From the NCBI GenBank assembly GCA_964498725.1, contig CAZCHS010000006.1:21027-85026 (forward strand): a stretch of DNA of 64,000 nt, in the 5' to 3' direction. The stretch comes from JAFGTP01 sp964498725 (GTDB lineage: Bacteria; Fidelibacterota; UBA2242; JAFGTP01). The notes under the pieces were generated by a model that saw only the letters and a program-made list of their open reading frames with translations, did no database searches and was not told the origin of the DNA. Positions within the stretch are counted from its first letter, which is position 1, and each line of letters begins with the position of its first letter. Positions 44,092 to 53,554 of the stretch are shown piece by piece. A program made the position numbers and the translations under genes.

Positions 44092-45069
44092 ATGGCTAAA
44101 ATATTATCACAGGAAGAAATTGACAATCTATTAACGAATGTCATAGAAGGGAAGGACGAAGACGAGTCGGCGGCGTTGGAGCCGAAAAAAAAGGTTACCA
44201 CTTATGACTTCAAACGCCCTAACCTGATTTCCAAAGAACAATTAAGACTGCTGAGCAACATTCACGAGGCCTTTGTTCGCAGTATTGCTGTTTTCTTATC
44301 AGCACAATTGAGGATGATTGTGGAGATGGAATTGATCGGTATTGACCAGATCATGTATTCGGAATTTGTAATGTCAATCTCCTCCCCGGGAGCAATCTAT
44401 GTTGGTGAAATCGATGAACCCTATTCAAAACTGATTTTGGAAATGAGTCCGCAGCTGGTGGCGCTGACAGTTGAGAGATTATTTGGCGGCGAGGGCACCT
44501 ATACACCGGCCACGCATACTGTCTCTGTTATCGAATTAAAAATCATGCGCCGGATTGTAAATAAAATTGCCGAAGAGATCAGTCATAAATGGGAAACAGT
44601 AAAAAAGTTCAATTGTGATTTCAACCGTTTTGAGCACAATGCCGAATTTGTTCAGATCGTACCGGCTTCCGAACCGGTCATTGTCGCTTCCATCGAGGTG
44701 AAAGTAAGGGGTACCAGTACTATGCTGAATATTTGTTATCCCTATGTCTGGATTTCCAATGTCATTTCCAATCCCGAAGTTCAGCAAAAAATTATGTTTG
44801 GTAATGTGGAAAGGAACCAGGAACACTCAAAATTGGTCAATGAAAATGTTCACAATACGGATATTGATTTACAGGCCATTTTGGGAAAAAGTAAATTAAC
44901 AATCTCAGATTGTCTCAATTTAAAAATTGGGGATGTTATAAAACTTAATACAAAATTGAATGATCCGATTTCCATTACATCCGGCGATAAAAATCTATTC
45001 AAAGGCAATGTCGGGAAAAAGGATGACAACTATGCAGTAAAAATATCTGATTTCAGAAAGGATCTATAA
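44092..45069 (+). CDS. fliM: Flagellar motor switch protein FliM
   Basis: A 325-residue C-ring protein. The N-terminal peptide ILSQEEIDNLL binds phospho-CheY. The middle CheC-like domain has RPNLISKEQLRLLSNIHEAF and SPQLVALTVERLFGG. The C-terminal SpoA domain (about 235-320) ends the protein and contacts FliN/FliY. It abuts fliY (stop and start adjacent). Confidence 0.97.
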   Translation: MAKILSQEEIDNLLTNVIEGKDEDESAALEPKKKVTTYDFKRPNLISKEQLRLLSNIHEAFVRSIAVFLSAQLRMIVEMELIGIDQIMYSEFVMSISSPGAIYVGEIDEPYSKLILEMSPQLVALTVERLFGGEGTYTPATHTVSVIELKIMRRIVNKIAEEISHKWETVKKFNCDFNRFEHNAEFVQIVPASEPVIVASIEVKVRGTSTMLNICYPYVWISNVISNPEVQQKIMFGNVERNQEHSKLVNENVHNTDIDLQAILGKSKLTISDCLNLKIGDVIKLNTKLNDPISITSGDKNLFKGNVGKKDDNYAVKISDFRKDL

Positions 45070-45990
45070 ATGGATATTAATGGAATAAATGAGATGTTGG
45101 CAAATAATTTTGATGATATTAATGAAATTATCAAACAATCCTTTAACCAATTGTTTGGCAGGGATATTAAACTAAGCCAAAAGATTTCCGATGAAACGAA
45201 TACAATAATCGCAATCTCGGAAGCAGAATATCCGCGCCTGCACATATCCTTTCGATCAAAAGGAAAAAATACCCTGAATCATTTGGTGACAATGAATCCC
45301 ACTCTTGGCCTGAAACTTTTTGCCTGGATGATCGGTGATGAGCCGGACACTGAATTCGGAGATGAACATGTAGAAGGTCTTCAGGAAGCTGCCAGTCAGA
45401 TATTTGGTCAGATTCAGACTGCTTTTGAAGCGGACGGCAATCCATTAAAAATCGATGAAATTAAAATTAAATCCTTTGATTCGGTGGAAGAAGCCATTGG
45501 AACCATTGATGAAGAAGAAGGAAGCGCCAGCATCTATACCGCGGAAATTGATGAAGAATACGACATAAGACATTATGTATGGTTTGTCGAATCCAATGAA
45601 GTGGCAGAAGATGTTGAAAAATCCGTGGAGGAAGACATATTGGGCAATCTTGAAGAGGAAGAAGAGAAAGTAAATGTCAATCCCACCAGCTTTCAGGATT
45701 TTGATAATGAAAAAACCAGTGGCGATGATTCACGAAATATTGATATGCTGCTGGATGTGGATCTGGAAGCAGTCGTGGAACTGGGCCGGAAATCTATTCC
45801 CATCAAAGATGTCCTGCAACTGGGCCGGGGTTCAATTATAGAATTAAATAAAACTGCCGGTGAACCACTGGATATTTTTGTAAATAACAAGAAATTGGCA
45901 GAAGGTGAAGTGGTGGTGGTGGATGAACGGTTTGGCATTCGTATCACCCATTTAATTGATCCCAAACAAAGATTACAAAATCTAAAATGA
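45070..45990 (+). CDS. fliY: Flagellar switch protein FliY/FliN
   Basis: A 306-residue protein with a FliN-type SpoA domain at the C-terminus (LLDVDLEAVVELGRKSIPI, DVLQLGRGSIIELNK, DERFGIRI). A longer N-terminal region (about 1-170) resembles the CheC/CheX fold of FliY. In the expected phosphatase helix the sequence reads EGLQEAASQIFGQI: the Glu is present but the Asn of the D/S-xxx-E-xx-N motif is not, so CheY-phosphatase activity is doubtful. An acidic linker lies at 185-200. AAGGAT precedes the ATG. It overlaps fliO by 4 bases. Confidence 0.92.
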   Translation: MDINGINEMLANNFDDINEIIKQSFNQLFGRDIKLSQKISDETNTIIAISEAEYPRLHISFRSKGKNTLNHLVTMNPTLGLKLFAWMIGDEPDTEFGDEHVEGLQEAASQIFGQIQTAFEADGNPLKIDEIKIKSFDSVEEAIGTIDEEEGSASIYTAEIDEEYDIRHYVWFVESNEVAEDVEKSVEEDILGNLEEEEEKVNVNPTSFQDFDNEKTSGDDSRNIDMLLDVDLEAVVELGRKSIPIKDVLQLGRGSIIELNKTAGEPLDIFVNNKKLAEGEVVVVDERFGIRITHLIDPKQRLQNLK

Positions 45991-46574
45991 AATTCATCGA
46001 TCGCAATAAAAAAAACCACCCGGCTAAAATGAACATGATCGCCCTGTTTTTTGCAATCATTGCAATCGCAGGGGTATTCCTAAGTGTTAGGGACATGAAC
46101 CAACCTGAAGACAAAAAAGAACAGGTGGAAAAATTGAAGGCAATCGCTCAGGATACCACCATCAAAAATATCAATATCGAGTATAAAGAATCTGATTCGG
46201 GTAAATTTTCAAATGAATCAAAGTTGCCCTCCACCACCGGTTATACCAAAAAATTCTTCCAGTCAATGCTCACTGTGCTGGCCCTTTTATTTCTCATTCT
46301 GATAGTTGTCTATATTTTTAAAAAGAAAAACAATCTTAATTTTAATAATGCCACCAATATTAAAATTATCGATCGAAAATATCTGGGACAAAAACAATAC
46401 CTCGCAACGGTATTGGTGGACGATGAAAAACTCCTGCTGGGGATTACCGATCATAGCATCAATTTGATAAAAACACTGGATACTGATGTTGAAAATGAAG
46501 ATGTTAACAAAAACTTTTCGGAACCACAATCAGAAACCTTCCCTAAAATCCTGGGAAAAATCAGAAAAAAATGA
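45987..46574 (+). CDS. fliO: Flagellar export protein FliO
   Basis: A 195-residue FliO-like protein that helps assemble the FliPQR gate. Unusually it has two membrane segments: one near the N-terminus (MIALFFAIIAIAGVFLSV) and one at about 90-112 (SMLTVLALLFLILIVVYIF). The cytoplasmic part has the FliO pattern IKIIDRKYLGQKQYLATVLVDDEKLLLGIT (shown in part as a guide). It lies between fliY and fliP with 4-base overlaps on both sides. Confidence 0.88.
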   Translation: MKFIDRNKKNHPAKMNMIALFFAIIAIAGVFLSVRDMNQPEDKKEQVEKLKAIAQDTTIKNINIEYKESDSGKFSNESKLPSTTGYTKKFFQSMLTVLALLFLILIVVYIFKKKNNLNFNNATNIKIIDRKYLGQKQYLATVLVDDEKLLLGITDHSINLIKTLDTDVENEDVNKNFSEPQSETFPKILGKIRKK

Positions 46575-47329
46575 AAATGAATAAATTCAACAAACTATTA
46601 ATCGTTCTTTTGATTATGATTATGCTTTTGCCGGTTTTGGCAACAGCACAATCCACTGTCCCAAAAGTCACTTTCGGACTGGAGCAATCAAATAATCCGG
46701 AAGATTTTGTGCTCACGATGAAATTGGTCCTTTTCTTTACTGTATTGACCCTGGCGCCCTCCATTGTCATTATGATGACCTGTTTTACACGAATTATTAT
46801 TGTTTTTCACTTTTTAAGAACCGCTATGGCGACACAAACTGTGCCTTCTAATCAAATTCTGATCGGCCTGGCCCTTTTCATTACATTTTTTGTTATGAAA
46901 CCGGTGATCACGGACATCAATGAAAATGCGGTTCAACCCTATGTGCGCCAGGAAATTGATCAGGCCGAAGCCTTTGAAAATATTCAAAAGCCCCTAAAAA
47001 TATTTATGCTGAAGCAGACCCGCGATAAAGACCTGGGTTTATTTATTGATCTTCGCGGTGAAGGTCTGCCGCAATCCAAGCAGGATTTGGATCTTTCTGT
47101 TGTTGTTCCCGCTTTTATCATCAGTGAATTAAAAACTGCATTTCAGATCGGATTTCTGTTATATTTGCCAATGCTCCTAATCGATATCATTGTCGCCAGT
47201 GTTCTCCTCTCTATGGGTATGATGATGCTGCCACCGATGATGATATCCATGCCAATGAAAATTTTACTCTTTGTACTAGTCGACGGCTGGTACTTAATCA
47301 TTGAATCTTTAGTGGAAGGATTTGTCTAA
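46571..47329 (+). CDS. fliP: Flagellar export gate protein FliP
   Basis: A 252-residue core gate subunit with a cleavable signal peptide (LLPVLATAQS). Signature segments: LTLAPSIVIMMTCFTRIIIV, NQILIGLALFITFFVMKP, and the last MMMLPPMMISMPMKILLFVLVDGW (partial). The start overlaps fliO (ATGA). The five-fold FliP ring with FliQ and FliR forms the export pore. A second in-frame Met at 46577 is possible. Confidence 0.97.
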   Translation: MKMNKFNKLLIVLLIMIMLLPVLATAQSTVPKVTFGLEQSNNPEDFVLTMKLVLFFTVLTLAPSIVIMMTCFTRIIIVFHFLRTAMATQTVPSNQILIGLALFITFFVMKPVITDINENAVQPYVRQEIDQAEAFENIQKPLKIFMLKQTRDKDLGLFIDLRGEGLPQSKQDLDLSVVVPAFIISELKTAFQIGFLLYLPMLLIDIIVASVLLSMGMMMLPPMMISMPMKILLFVLVDGWYLIIESLVEGFV

Positions 47330-47330
47330 T

Positions 47331-47600
47331 ATGAATGTTGATTATGTAATATTTATTACCAAAGAAACATTAAAAACAGCCATGCTTTTATTAGCACCTG
47401 TTCTCGGTGCCGGTTTGATTGTCGGCGTTCTGGTTTCACTCTTTCAAACCGTGACTTCAATTCGGGAAATGACGCTTTCCCTGATTCCAAAAATGGCGGC
47501 GGTAGCCATTGTTATCCTGCTGCTGATTCCATGGTTCCTCGATGTTTTATTAACTTTTACCCAGGAAATTTTCAAACAAATTCCTCTGATGGTAAAATAA
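47331..47600 (+). CDS. fliQ: Flagellar export gate protein FliQ
   Basis: An 89-residue two-helix subunit of the export gate: VIFITKETLKTAMLLLAPVLGAGLIVG and VTSIREMTLSLIPKMAAVAIVILL are typical (quoted in part). I use the ATG at 47331, two bases after the fliP stop; an upstream TTG at 47322 is in frame. fliR follows after one base. Confidence 0.96.
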   Translation: MNVDYVIFITKETLKTAMLLLAPVLGAGLIVGVLVSLFQTVTSIREMTLSLIPKMAAVAIVILLLIPWFLDVLLTFTQEIFKQIPLMVK

Positions 47601-47601
47601 A

Positions 47602-48387
47602 ATGTTTGAGTTGTTCGACAAAGCCCATATAATTGTTCCGGGAGCAATGCTGGTAATGGCGCGCCTGTCGGGAATGTTTTTAACCTTTCCGGTTTTCAGC
47701 GCCAACTTTCTGAATGGCCGCATAAAAATCACAATGATCGTCATGTTTACAATCCTGATCAGCCCGGCCTTTTACACCTCCTATCCACCAGTGGATAATC
47801 CGTTGCATCTGGGGGTACTGGTGATCAAAGAATTATTTGTCGGATTTACCATTGGTTTTGGTACTTCGGTCATCTTTGAAACCTTTAAAATCGCCGGCAG
47901 TTTTGTTGGCCGTCAAATTGGCCTCTCCATGTCCCAGGTGATTGATCCGAACACGAATCTCAAAACGCAGATCATCAGCCAGATTTTTTACTTATTGATC
48001 ATTATTTACTTCGTTGTCAGTAATGGACACTATCTTTTGATAGAGACCTTTTATAATAATTTTAAGCTGATACCTCTGGGGATTGCCTACTTTCCGGCAT
48101 CCCTGGGCAGAAATATCATTCGCACCGGTTCTGATGCTTTCAGTTTAGCACTGCATTTTGCCGGTCCCACCATTATTTTCATGTTATTGGTGGAAGCGGC
48201 GGTGGCCATTACTGTCCGGGTAATGCCGCAAATGAATGCCTTTTTTATCACATTGCCGCTGAGAATCGGATGCGGCATTTTTGCACTGATTAATTCAATG
48301 AATATTTTTCAACTGATGTACGCTACCATTTACGAACATGTTTATCAATATATCGGTAGCAGTATATCGAATATCCAAGGAGTTTAA
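47602..48387 (+). CDS. fliR: Flagellar export gate protein FliR
   Basis: A 261-residue membrane protein (about six helices) completing the FliPQR pore. Motifs include VMARLSGMFLTFPVFS, the GFTIGFGTSVIFETFKIAG stretch and RQIGLSMSQVIDPN. It starts one base after fliQ; flhB starts one base beyond its stop, so the genes are read as one message. Confidence 0.96.
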   Translation: MFELFDKAHIIVPGAMLVMARLSGMFLTFPVFSANFLNGRIKITMIVMFTILISPAFYTSYPPVDNPLHLGVLVIKELFVGFTIGFGTSVIFETFKIAGSFVGRQIGLSMSQVIDPNTNLKTQIISQIFYLLIIIYFVVSNGHYLLIETFYNNFKLIPLGIAYFPASLGRNIIRTGSDAFSLALHFAGPTIIFMLLVEAAVAITVRVMPQMNAFFITLPLRIGCGIFALINSMNIFQLMYATIYEHVYQYIGSSISNIQGV

Positions 48388-48388
48388 T

Positions 48389-49474
48389 TTGCCTGAACAA
48401 ACCGGTCAGGACAAAACCGAACAACCGACGGCGCGACGGCGTGAACAATCGCGGGAAAAGGGCCAGGTTGCACGAAGCCAGGATTTAAATTCCGTAGCTG
48501 TCCTGCTGGGTGGACTGGTGATGTTGAAATTCTTCGGCGACCGGGCAGTGCAGGGAATGGCGGATTTTTCAGTATATATTTATCGCAATCTTTCTACTTT
48601 TAAGTTCACGAGAACTTCCATTCCCCTGCAATTTTATCAATATCTCAACTATATTGTTTTAACGTTTGCGATTATCTTAGTGGGCATCGGCGTTTTTCCG
48701 ATCATATCCAACCTGGCGCAGGACAAATTCAGGATTAATTTTTCCAAAAAAGCACTGGAACCGAAATTTTCCGAATTAAATCCCATTAAGGGGCTTAAAA
48801 AATTATTTTCCATGAATTCCCTCGTAGAATTAGTCAAAGGAATATTCAAATTTGCTATAGTCGGTCTGCTGGCCTATACTGTGATACGGAAATATCTTGT
48901 ATCCAATGAATTCTGGGCAATGTATAATGCCAGTGTGCAGGAGTTAGGTGTTTTTTTTGGCAAAGTTCTTTTTGAAATTGGTTTTAAATCTGCGGCGGTC
49001 TTGCTACTGCTCGGTCTGGCTGATATGGGATTTCAAATTTACCAAAATGAAAAAAAAATGAAAATGACCAAGCAGGAAGTAAAAGACGAGCGCAAGCAAT
49101 TCGAGGGTAATCCTGAAGTAAAAAGCCGAATGCGGCAGATCCAGCGACAGATGTCGCGAAACCGCATGATGACCGATGTGCCGGAAGCCACAGTTGTGGT
49201 TACCAACCCGACTTACATCGCTATCGCTATCAAATACGAACCCAAAGAAAAACATGAAGCCCCCAAAGTTGTTGCCAAAGGAAAACGAAAAGTAGCAGAA
49301 AGAATCAGGGAAATTGCCAAAGAAAACAATGTCCCGATTATTGAGGACAAACCACTGGCCAGAGGATTGTATGAAATCGTTGAAATCGGTATGGAAATTC
49401 CCTTTATGTTTTACCAGGCGGTGGCTGAAGTTTTGGCAAAAGTTTATGCAATGAAAAAAAAGAGGAAGTTTTAA
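48389..49474 (+). CDS. flhB: Flagellar export switch protein FlhB (TTG start, NPTY site)
   Basis: A 361-residue protein that sets export specificity. I choose the TTG at 48389: AAGGAG lies 6 bases before it and the product begins LPEQTGQDKTEQPTARRREQ, the standard FlhB start. Four helices follow, then the cytoplasmic domain. The autocleavage site, normally NPTH, reads NPTY at residues 273-276. Asn and Pro needed for peptide-bond cyclisation and cleavage are kept, but the catalytically helpful His is lost, so self-cleavage may be slow. The frame extends upstream to 48338 inside fliR, which I reject. Confidence 0.95.
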   Translation: MPEQTGQDKTEQPTARRREQSREKGQVARSQDLNSVAVLLGGLVMLKFFGDRAVQGMADFSVYIYRNLSTFKFTRTSIPLQFYQYLNYIVLTFAIILVGIGVFPIISNLAQDKFRINFSKKALEPKFSELNPIKGLKKLFSMNSLVELVKGIFKFAIVGLLAYTVIRKYLVSNEFWAMYNASVQELGVFFGKVLFEIGFKSAAVLLLLGLADMGFQIYQNEKKMKMTKQEVKDERKQFEGNPEVKSRMRQIQRQMSRNRMMTDVPEATVVVTNPTYIAIAIKYEPKEKHEAPKVVAKGKRKVAERIREIAKENNVPIIEDKPLARGLYEIVEIGMEIPFMFYQAVAEVLAKVYAMKKKRKF

Positions 49475-51541
49475 TTGGCAGACAGAGCAACCATCTTAAA
49501 TGATCGTAGTAATATTTACCTGGCCGCTGTAATCGTCATGATCCTTGCGCTGATGATCCTGCCAATCCCCTCATTTTTGATGGATGTTGCCCTGGTCATG
49601 AGTATTACCGGCGGCCTGATTATTTTATTTGTCTCACTCTATATCAATAATCCCCTGGAATTTTCTGTTTTCCCCAGTATTTTGCTGATTGTCACCCTCT
49701 TTCGCCTGTCACTGAATATATCCACAACCCGCTTGATTCTCGGCGAGGGATACGCCGGCGAAGTTATTGAAGCTTTTGGTAACTTTGTTGTAGGCGGCAA
49801 CTATGTGGTGGGAACCGTTGTATTTCTGATTTTGGTAATTATCAATTTCATTGTAATAACTAAAGGCTCCAGCCGGGTGGCTGAAGTATCCGCCCGGTTT
49901 ACCCTGGATGCCATGCCCGGTAAGCAAATGGCCATTGACGCCGATTTGAACGCCGGCCTGATCGATGATGAAGAAGCCCGCCGGCGCCGTACAGAAATTG
50001 CCAATGAGGCGGAATTTTACGGTGCCATGGATGGTGCCTCAAAATTTGTTCGTGGTGATGCAGTTGCCGGTTTGCTGATTACATCTATTAATATTTTAGG
50101 TGGTTTGGCGATCGGTGTATTTCAGCGGGGTATGAATTTTGCCGATGCCGCTAATCAATACACATTACTGACAATAGGTGACGGCCTTGTGGCACAGATT
50201 CCGGCCCTGATCATATCCACTGCAGCCGGTGTTATAATTACCCGCACAGCCGGCACTTCTGGTATGGGCGTACAGATCACCGGCCAGTTGCGCAAGCAGC
50301 CCAAATCAGCTATGATCAGCGCTGCTATTCTCTTTTTCCTGGGCCTGATGCCCGGTCTTCCCTTCCTTCCTTTTTCAATCATCGCTGTGATCATGGGTAC
50401 TGTTGCTTATGTTGTTAAAAATGCTGAAGAAAAACAGGCGGAAGAATTATTGCTTGCCGACGAGGAACAGGAAGTTGAAGAAGAGGAAGAAGAAAAAATA
50501 GAGGATTTTCTGCACCCTGATCCCTTTGAAATTGAGATCGGATATGGTCTTATTCCACTGGTAGATGCTGAACAAGGCGGCAATTTACTCAAGCGAATTT
50601 CCACCATCAGAAAAAGTCTCGCCCTGGAACTGGGGGTTATAATTCCGCCCATTAGAATCCGGGACAATATTCAATTAAAATCAAACGAATATGTCTTCAA
50701 AATTTACGGCATTGAAAAAGGCAAGGGTGAAGTCCTGTTGGGTAATTACCTGGTTCTAAATGTAGATGACGACTGTGATTTACAGGGATATGAAACAATC
50801 GAACCGACTTTTGGACTGCCGGCACTCTGGATTTCCGGAAAAGACCGTGAAAAAGCTGAAATCGCCGGATACACTGTGATCGAACCGCCGGCAATCATCG
50901 CCACACACCTGATGGAAACACTAAAGAAATATGCCCATCAATTATTAAACCGGCAGGAAACCCAAAAGATGTTGGACCACCTGAAGGAAAGTCATCCGGC
51001 GGTGGTTGAAGGTGTTGTTCCCGATTTAATTTCATTAGGGTCTTTGACACAGATTTTAAAAAACCTGTTGTATGAGCGGATTCCGATTCGAAATATGGTC
51101 AGCATTCTGGAAACCATTGCGGACAAATCAGAAGTCACTAAGGATTCCACTGTTTTGACGGAATATGTCCGTAAAGACCTGGCGGAAACCATAACCAATT
51201 ATCTCAAGCAGGGAATGGAAACCATCAATGTCGCCACTTTGGACCCACGCCTGGAAGACCATCTCATGCAGCTGATCAAAGAAGGCAAGATCAATTCACA
51301 AAACCTCGGCCTCTCACCGGACCAGGTTAACAAATTATTTGAGGATATATCAAATAAAGCTGAGGAAATGTCAGAGGTTGGCAGCCAGCCGATTTTGATC
51401 GTTTCCCCACCGGTTCGCCATACAGTGAAAAATTTTATCGAACCGGTATTTCCAAATTTAAATGTCATATCATATAATGAATTAACTGCTGATACTGAAG
51501 TAAAAACAATGGGAGAAATAGGATATCCAAATGGAAACTAA
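49475..51541 (+). CDS. flhA: Flagellar export protein FlhA (TTG start)
   Basis: A 688-residue export gate component that uses proton flow. Eight helices, then a cytoplasmic domain that docks substrates. The FHIPEP segment shows RFTLDAMPGKQMAIDADLNAG and IDDEEARRRR. The linker at 325-345 is very acidic. It starts with TTG directly after the flhB stop, with AGAGGA 9 bases upstream. It overlaps flhF by 11 bases. Length is normal. Confidence 0.97.
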   Translation: MADRATILNDRSNIYLAAVIVMILALMILPIPSFLMDVALVMSITGGLIILFVSLYINNPLEFSVFPSILLIVTLFRLSLNISTTRLILGEGYAGEVIEAFGNFVVGGNYVVGTVVFLILVIINFIVITKGSSRVAEVSARFTLDAMPGKQMAIDADLNAGLIDDEEARRRRTEIANEAEFYGAMDGASKFVRGDAVAGLLITSINILGGLAIGVFQRGMNFADAANQYTLLTIGDGLVAQIPALIISTAAGVIITRTAGTSGMGVQITGQLRKQPKSAMISAAILFFLGLMPGLPFLPFSIIAVIMGTVAYVVKNAEEKQAEELLLADEEQEVEEEEEEKIEDFLHPDPFEIEIGYGLIPLVDAEQGGNLLKRISTIRKSLALELGVIIPPIRIRDNIQLKSNEYVFKIYGIEKGKGEVLLGNYLVLNVDDDCDLQGYETIEPTFGLPALWISGKDREKAEIAGYTVIEPPAIIATHLMETLKKYAHQLLNRQETQKMLDHLKESHPAVVEGVVPDLISLGSLTQILKNLLYERIPIRNMVSILETIADKSEVTKDSTVLTEYVRKDLAETITNYLKQGMETINVATLDPRLEDHLMQLIKEGKINSQNLGLSPDQVNKLFEDISNKAEEMSEVGSQPILIVSPPVRHTVKNFIEPVFPNLNVISYNELTADTEVKTMGEIGYPNGN

Positions 51542-52694
51542 AAAATACACCGGAAAATCATTTCAAAATGCCGTTGAAAAAGCAAAAATGGAAATGGGCG
51601 AAGATATCATCATCATTGATACCCAGGAAATCATGAGTGGTGGATTTCTGTCCGAAGAAAAAAAATTAGTGGAAATCCTGGTCTCAACATCCGAAGGTGA
51701 TGAAAATGAACAGGAAGACAGGCCAGAGCCACTCCGGAATGAAACAGAAAAGAAGCCCTCTCCTGCTCCTTCACAGCGGAAAGCAAACGCTTCGGTTTTA
51801 CCTAAACGGATCAGTAAAAACCTGCAGTATACTTATCTCAGCAATGAACTGGAAAAATTAAATGATTATGTCAGCAAACTCCTGTTCGCTGATTTTCCAA
51901 AGATCCTGATCGACTACCAAAAAATTCTGGTGAGAACAGGTGTCACGGAATCCGATGCTGTTAAACTTATTTCCCAGGTTCAGAACCGGTTGAAAGGAAT
52001 TCCCGTGCTCTCAAAAAGTATCGTTATGGGAAGCCTGGAAGCAGCAACGCAAATGTATCTGAAAGGCCGCCAGTTAATTCGCAATTATGAACAAAGAGTG
52101 ATTGCTGTGGTTGGCCCGGCAGGTGTCGGAAAAACCCTTTCCATCATGAAACTGGCCACCAACAAACAAATTGTCGGCGAAAGAAGAGTCGCCATTGTAT
52201 CCACAGATTGCTATCGTATAGCTGCCGGTGAAACCCTGGCAAAATTTAATAAACTCACTTCCATACCAGTACACGAGACACGAAATGCGGAAGAATTTTC
52301 CAGTGTTATCGCAAAATTGAACAAGGCGGATATTATATTGGTAGATACACCCGGCAACAATATTCAGGAAAATAAATATTTTTCTGAGATGGAAACCTAT
52401 TTTCAAAAAGTACCAAGTATCAAGAAACTACTGGTTTTATCAAATTCCTATGACCAGCGCATAATCGAGGATTACCTGAATGAATACAGAAAAATGGATA
52501 TAACTGGCATGATTATTACAAAGCTAGATGAACTGAAGTATCCGGGCAAGGTCCTGTCAATAGCAATGGCAACAAATCTGCCTATTTATTATTTGGGAAC
52601 AGGACAATCAATTCCCGGCGATATTTTGGAAAATCGAGAAGGACTGCTTTGGAGCCTTTTGGAAGAGAGAATAAAGGAATTGCTGAATGACTGA
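51531..52694 (+). CDS. flhF: Flagellar SRP-like GTPase FlhF
   Basis: A 387-residue GTPase that marks the cell pole for flagellar assembly. The N-terminal B domain starts KKYTGKSFQNAVEKAKMEMG, followed by a Pro/Lys/Glu-rich linker, an N domain and the G domain: VVGPAGVGKTLSIMKLAT (P-loop), IVSTDCYRIAAGETLAKF and VDTPGNN. It lies 11 bases inside the flhA end and overlaps flhG by 8 bases. The FlhF-FlhG pair suggests polar flagella with controlled number. Confidence 0.95.
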   Translation: METKKYTGKSFQNAVEKAKMEMGEDIIIIDTQEIMSGGFLSEEKKLVEILVSTSEGDENEQEDRPEPLRNETEKKPSPAPSQRKANASVLPKRISKNLQYTYLSNELEKLNDYVSKLLFADFPKILIDYQKILVRTGVTESDAVKLISQVQNRLKGIPVLSKSIVMGSLEAATQMYLKGRQLIRNYEQRVIAVVGPAGVGKTLSIMKLATNKQIVGERRVAIVSTDCYRIAAGETLAKFNKLTSIPVHETRNAEEFSSVIAKLNKADIILVDTPGNNIQENKYFSEMETYFQKVPSIKKLLVLSNSYDQRIIEDYLNEYRKMDITGMIITKLDELKYPGKVLSIAMATNLPIYYLGTGQSIPGDILENREGLLWSLLEERIKELLND

Positions 52695-53550
52695 TCAGAA
52701 AAAATCTTTGCTGAGTTTTAATAATCAAAACTCGACTCGCCCAAAGATCATAACCGTCACCAGCGGCAAAGGAGGTGTTGGAAAAACAAACCTCAGTGTC
52801 AACCTGGCGGTATTACTTAGCAAACTAAAGAAAAAAGTGCTTCTTTTTGATGCGGATATTCATCTGGGGAATGTTGACCTTTTTCTTGGTATCAGAACAC
52901 AATATACCATAGCAGACGTTGTAGCAGGCAAGAAAACTCTGAAGGAAGTAATCGTCACAGGACCGGAAAATATCGACATTTTACCGGCCTCATCAGCTGT
53001 GACGGAAATGATTGAGATGGGTGATGATGTTATTCGAAAATTGGGCTTTGTGTTTTCCCGGTATGAAAATAATTATGATTATATAGTAGTGGATTCCGGC
53101 GCCGGAATCAATAACCAGGTCTTACCCTTTGTCCTCGGAGCCGATAAGGTTGTGGTACTGGTGACAAAAGATCCGGCCTCTATTGCTGATGCCTACGGTA
53201 TGATCAAGATCATTAAAAAATATCATAAAAAACTGCCCATTGCCCTGGTGGTGAATATGGTACAAAATATCACCGAAGGAAAATCCCTCTATAAAAAGAT
53301 GGACCTGATGGTCAATCGCTTTCTGGGAGGCAATATTTTTTATGGTGGCTGTATCAAAGAAGATGTGCGAATAAAGGACTCCATTCGCACCCAGATTCCA
53401 TTGTCCATCAAATATCCAAATGCCGATTCAACACAAATTCTGAAAAATATTACCCGTAACATAATAAATATTCCAATTGATGATAATTTTACTAAAGTCA
53501 AATTTTTTGACAGAATAAGTGCGAACAAAAATATTCCCTTGGGAGATTGA
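52687..53550 (+). CDS. flhG: Flagellar number regulator FlhG (MinD-like ATPase)
   Basis: A 287-residue ParA/MinD ATPase with the deviant Walker A TSGKGGVGKTNLSVNLA (Lys in the signature), LLFDADIHLGNVDLFLGI and VVDSGAGIN. FlhG restrains FlhF to limit flagellar number. A short Ser/Asn-rich tail precedes the Walker A (DQKKSLLSFNNQN), which may carry the FlhF-activating helix. AAGGAAT lies before the ATG, in the overlap with flhF. Confidence 0.94.
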   Translation: MTDQKKSLLSFNNQNSTRPKIITVTSGKGGVGKTNLSVNLAVLLSKLKKKVLLFDADIHLGNVDLFLGIRTQYTIADVVAGKKTLKEVIVTGPENIDILPASSAVTEMIEMGDDVIRKLGFVFSRYENNYDYIVVDSGAGINNQVLPFVLGADKVVVLVTKDPASIADAYGMIKIIKKYHKKLPIALVVNMVQNITEGKSLYKKMDLMVNRFLGGNIFYGGCIKEDVRIKDSIRTQIPLSIKYPNADSTQILKNITRNIINIPIDDNFTKVKFFDRISANKNIPLGD

Positions 53551-53554
53551 TTAA

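Noticed and set aside
48338..48388. FlhB start inside fliR
   Set aside because: AAGGAG sits just before the TTG at 48389 and the family N-terminus begins there.
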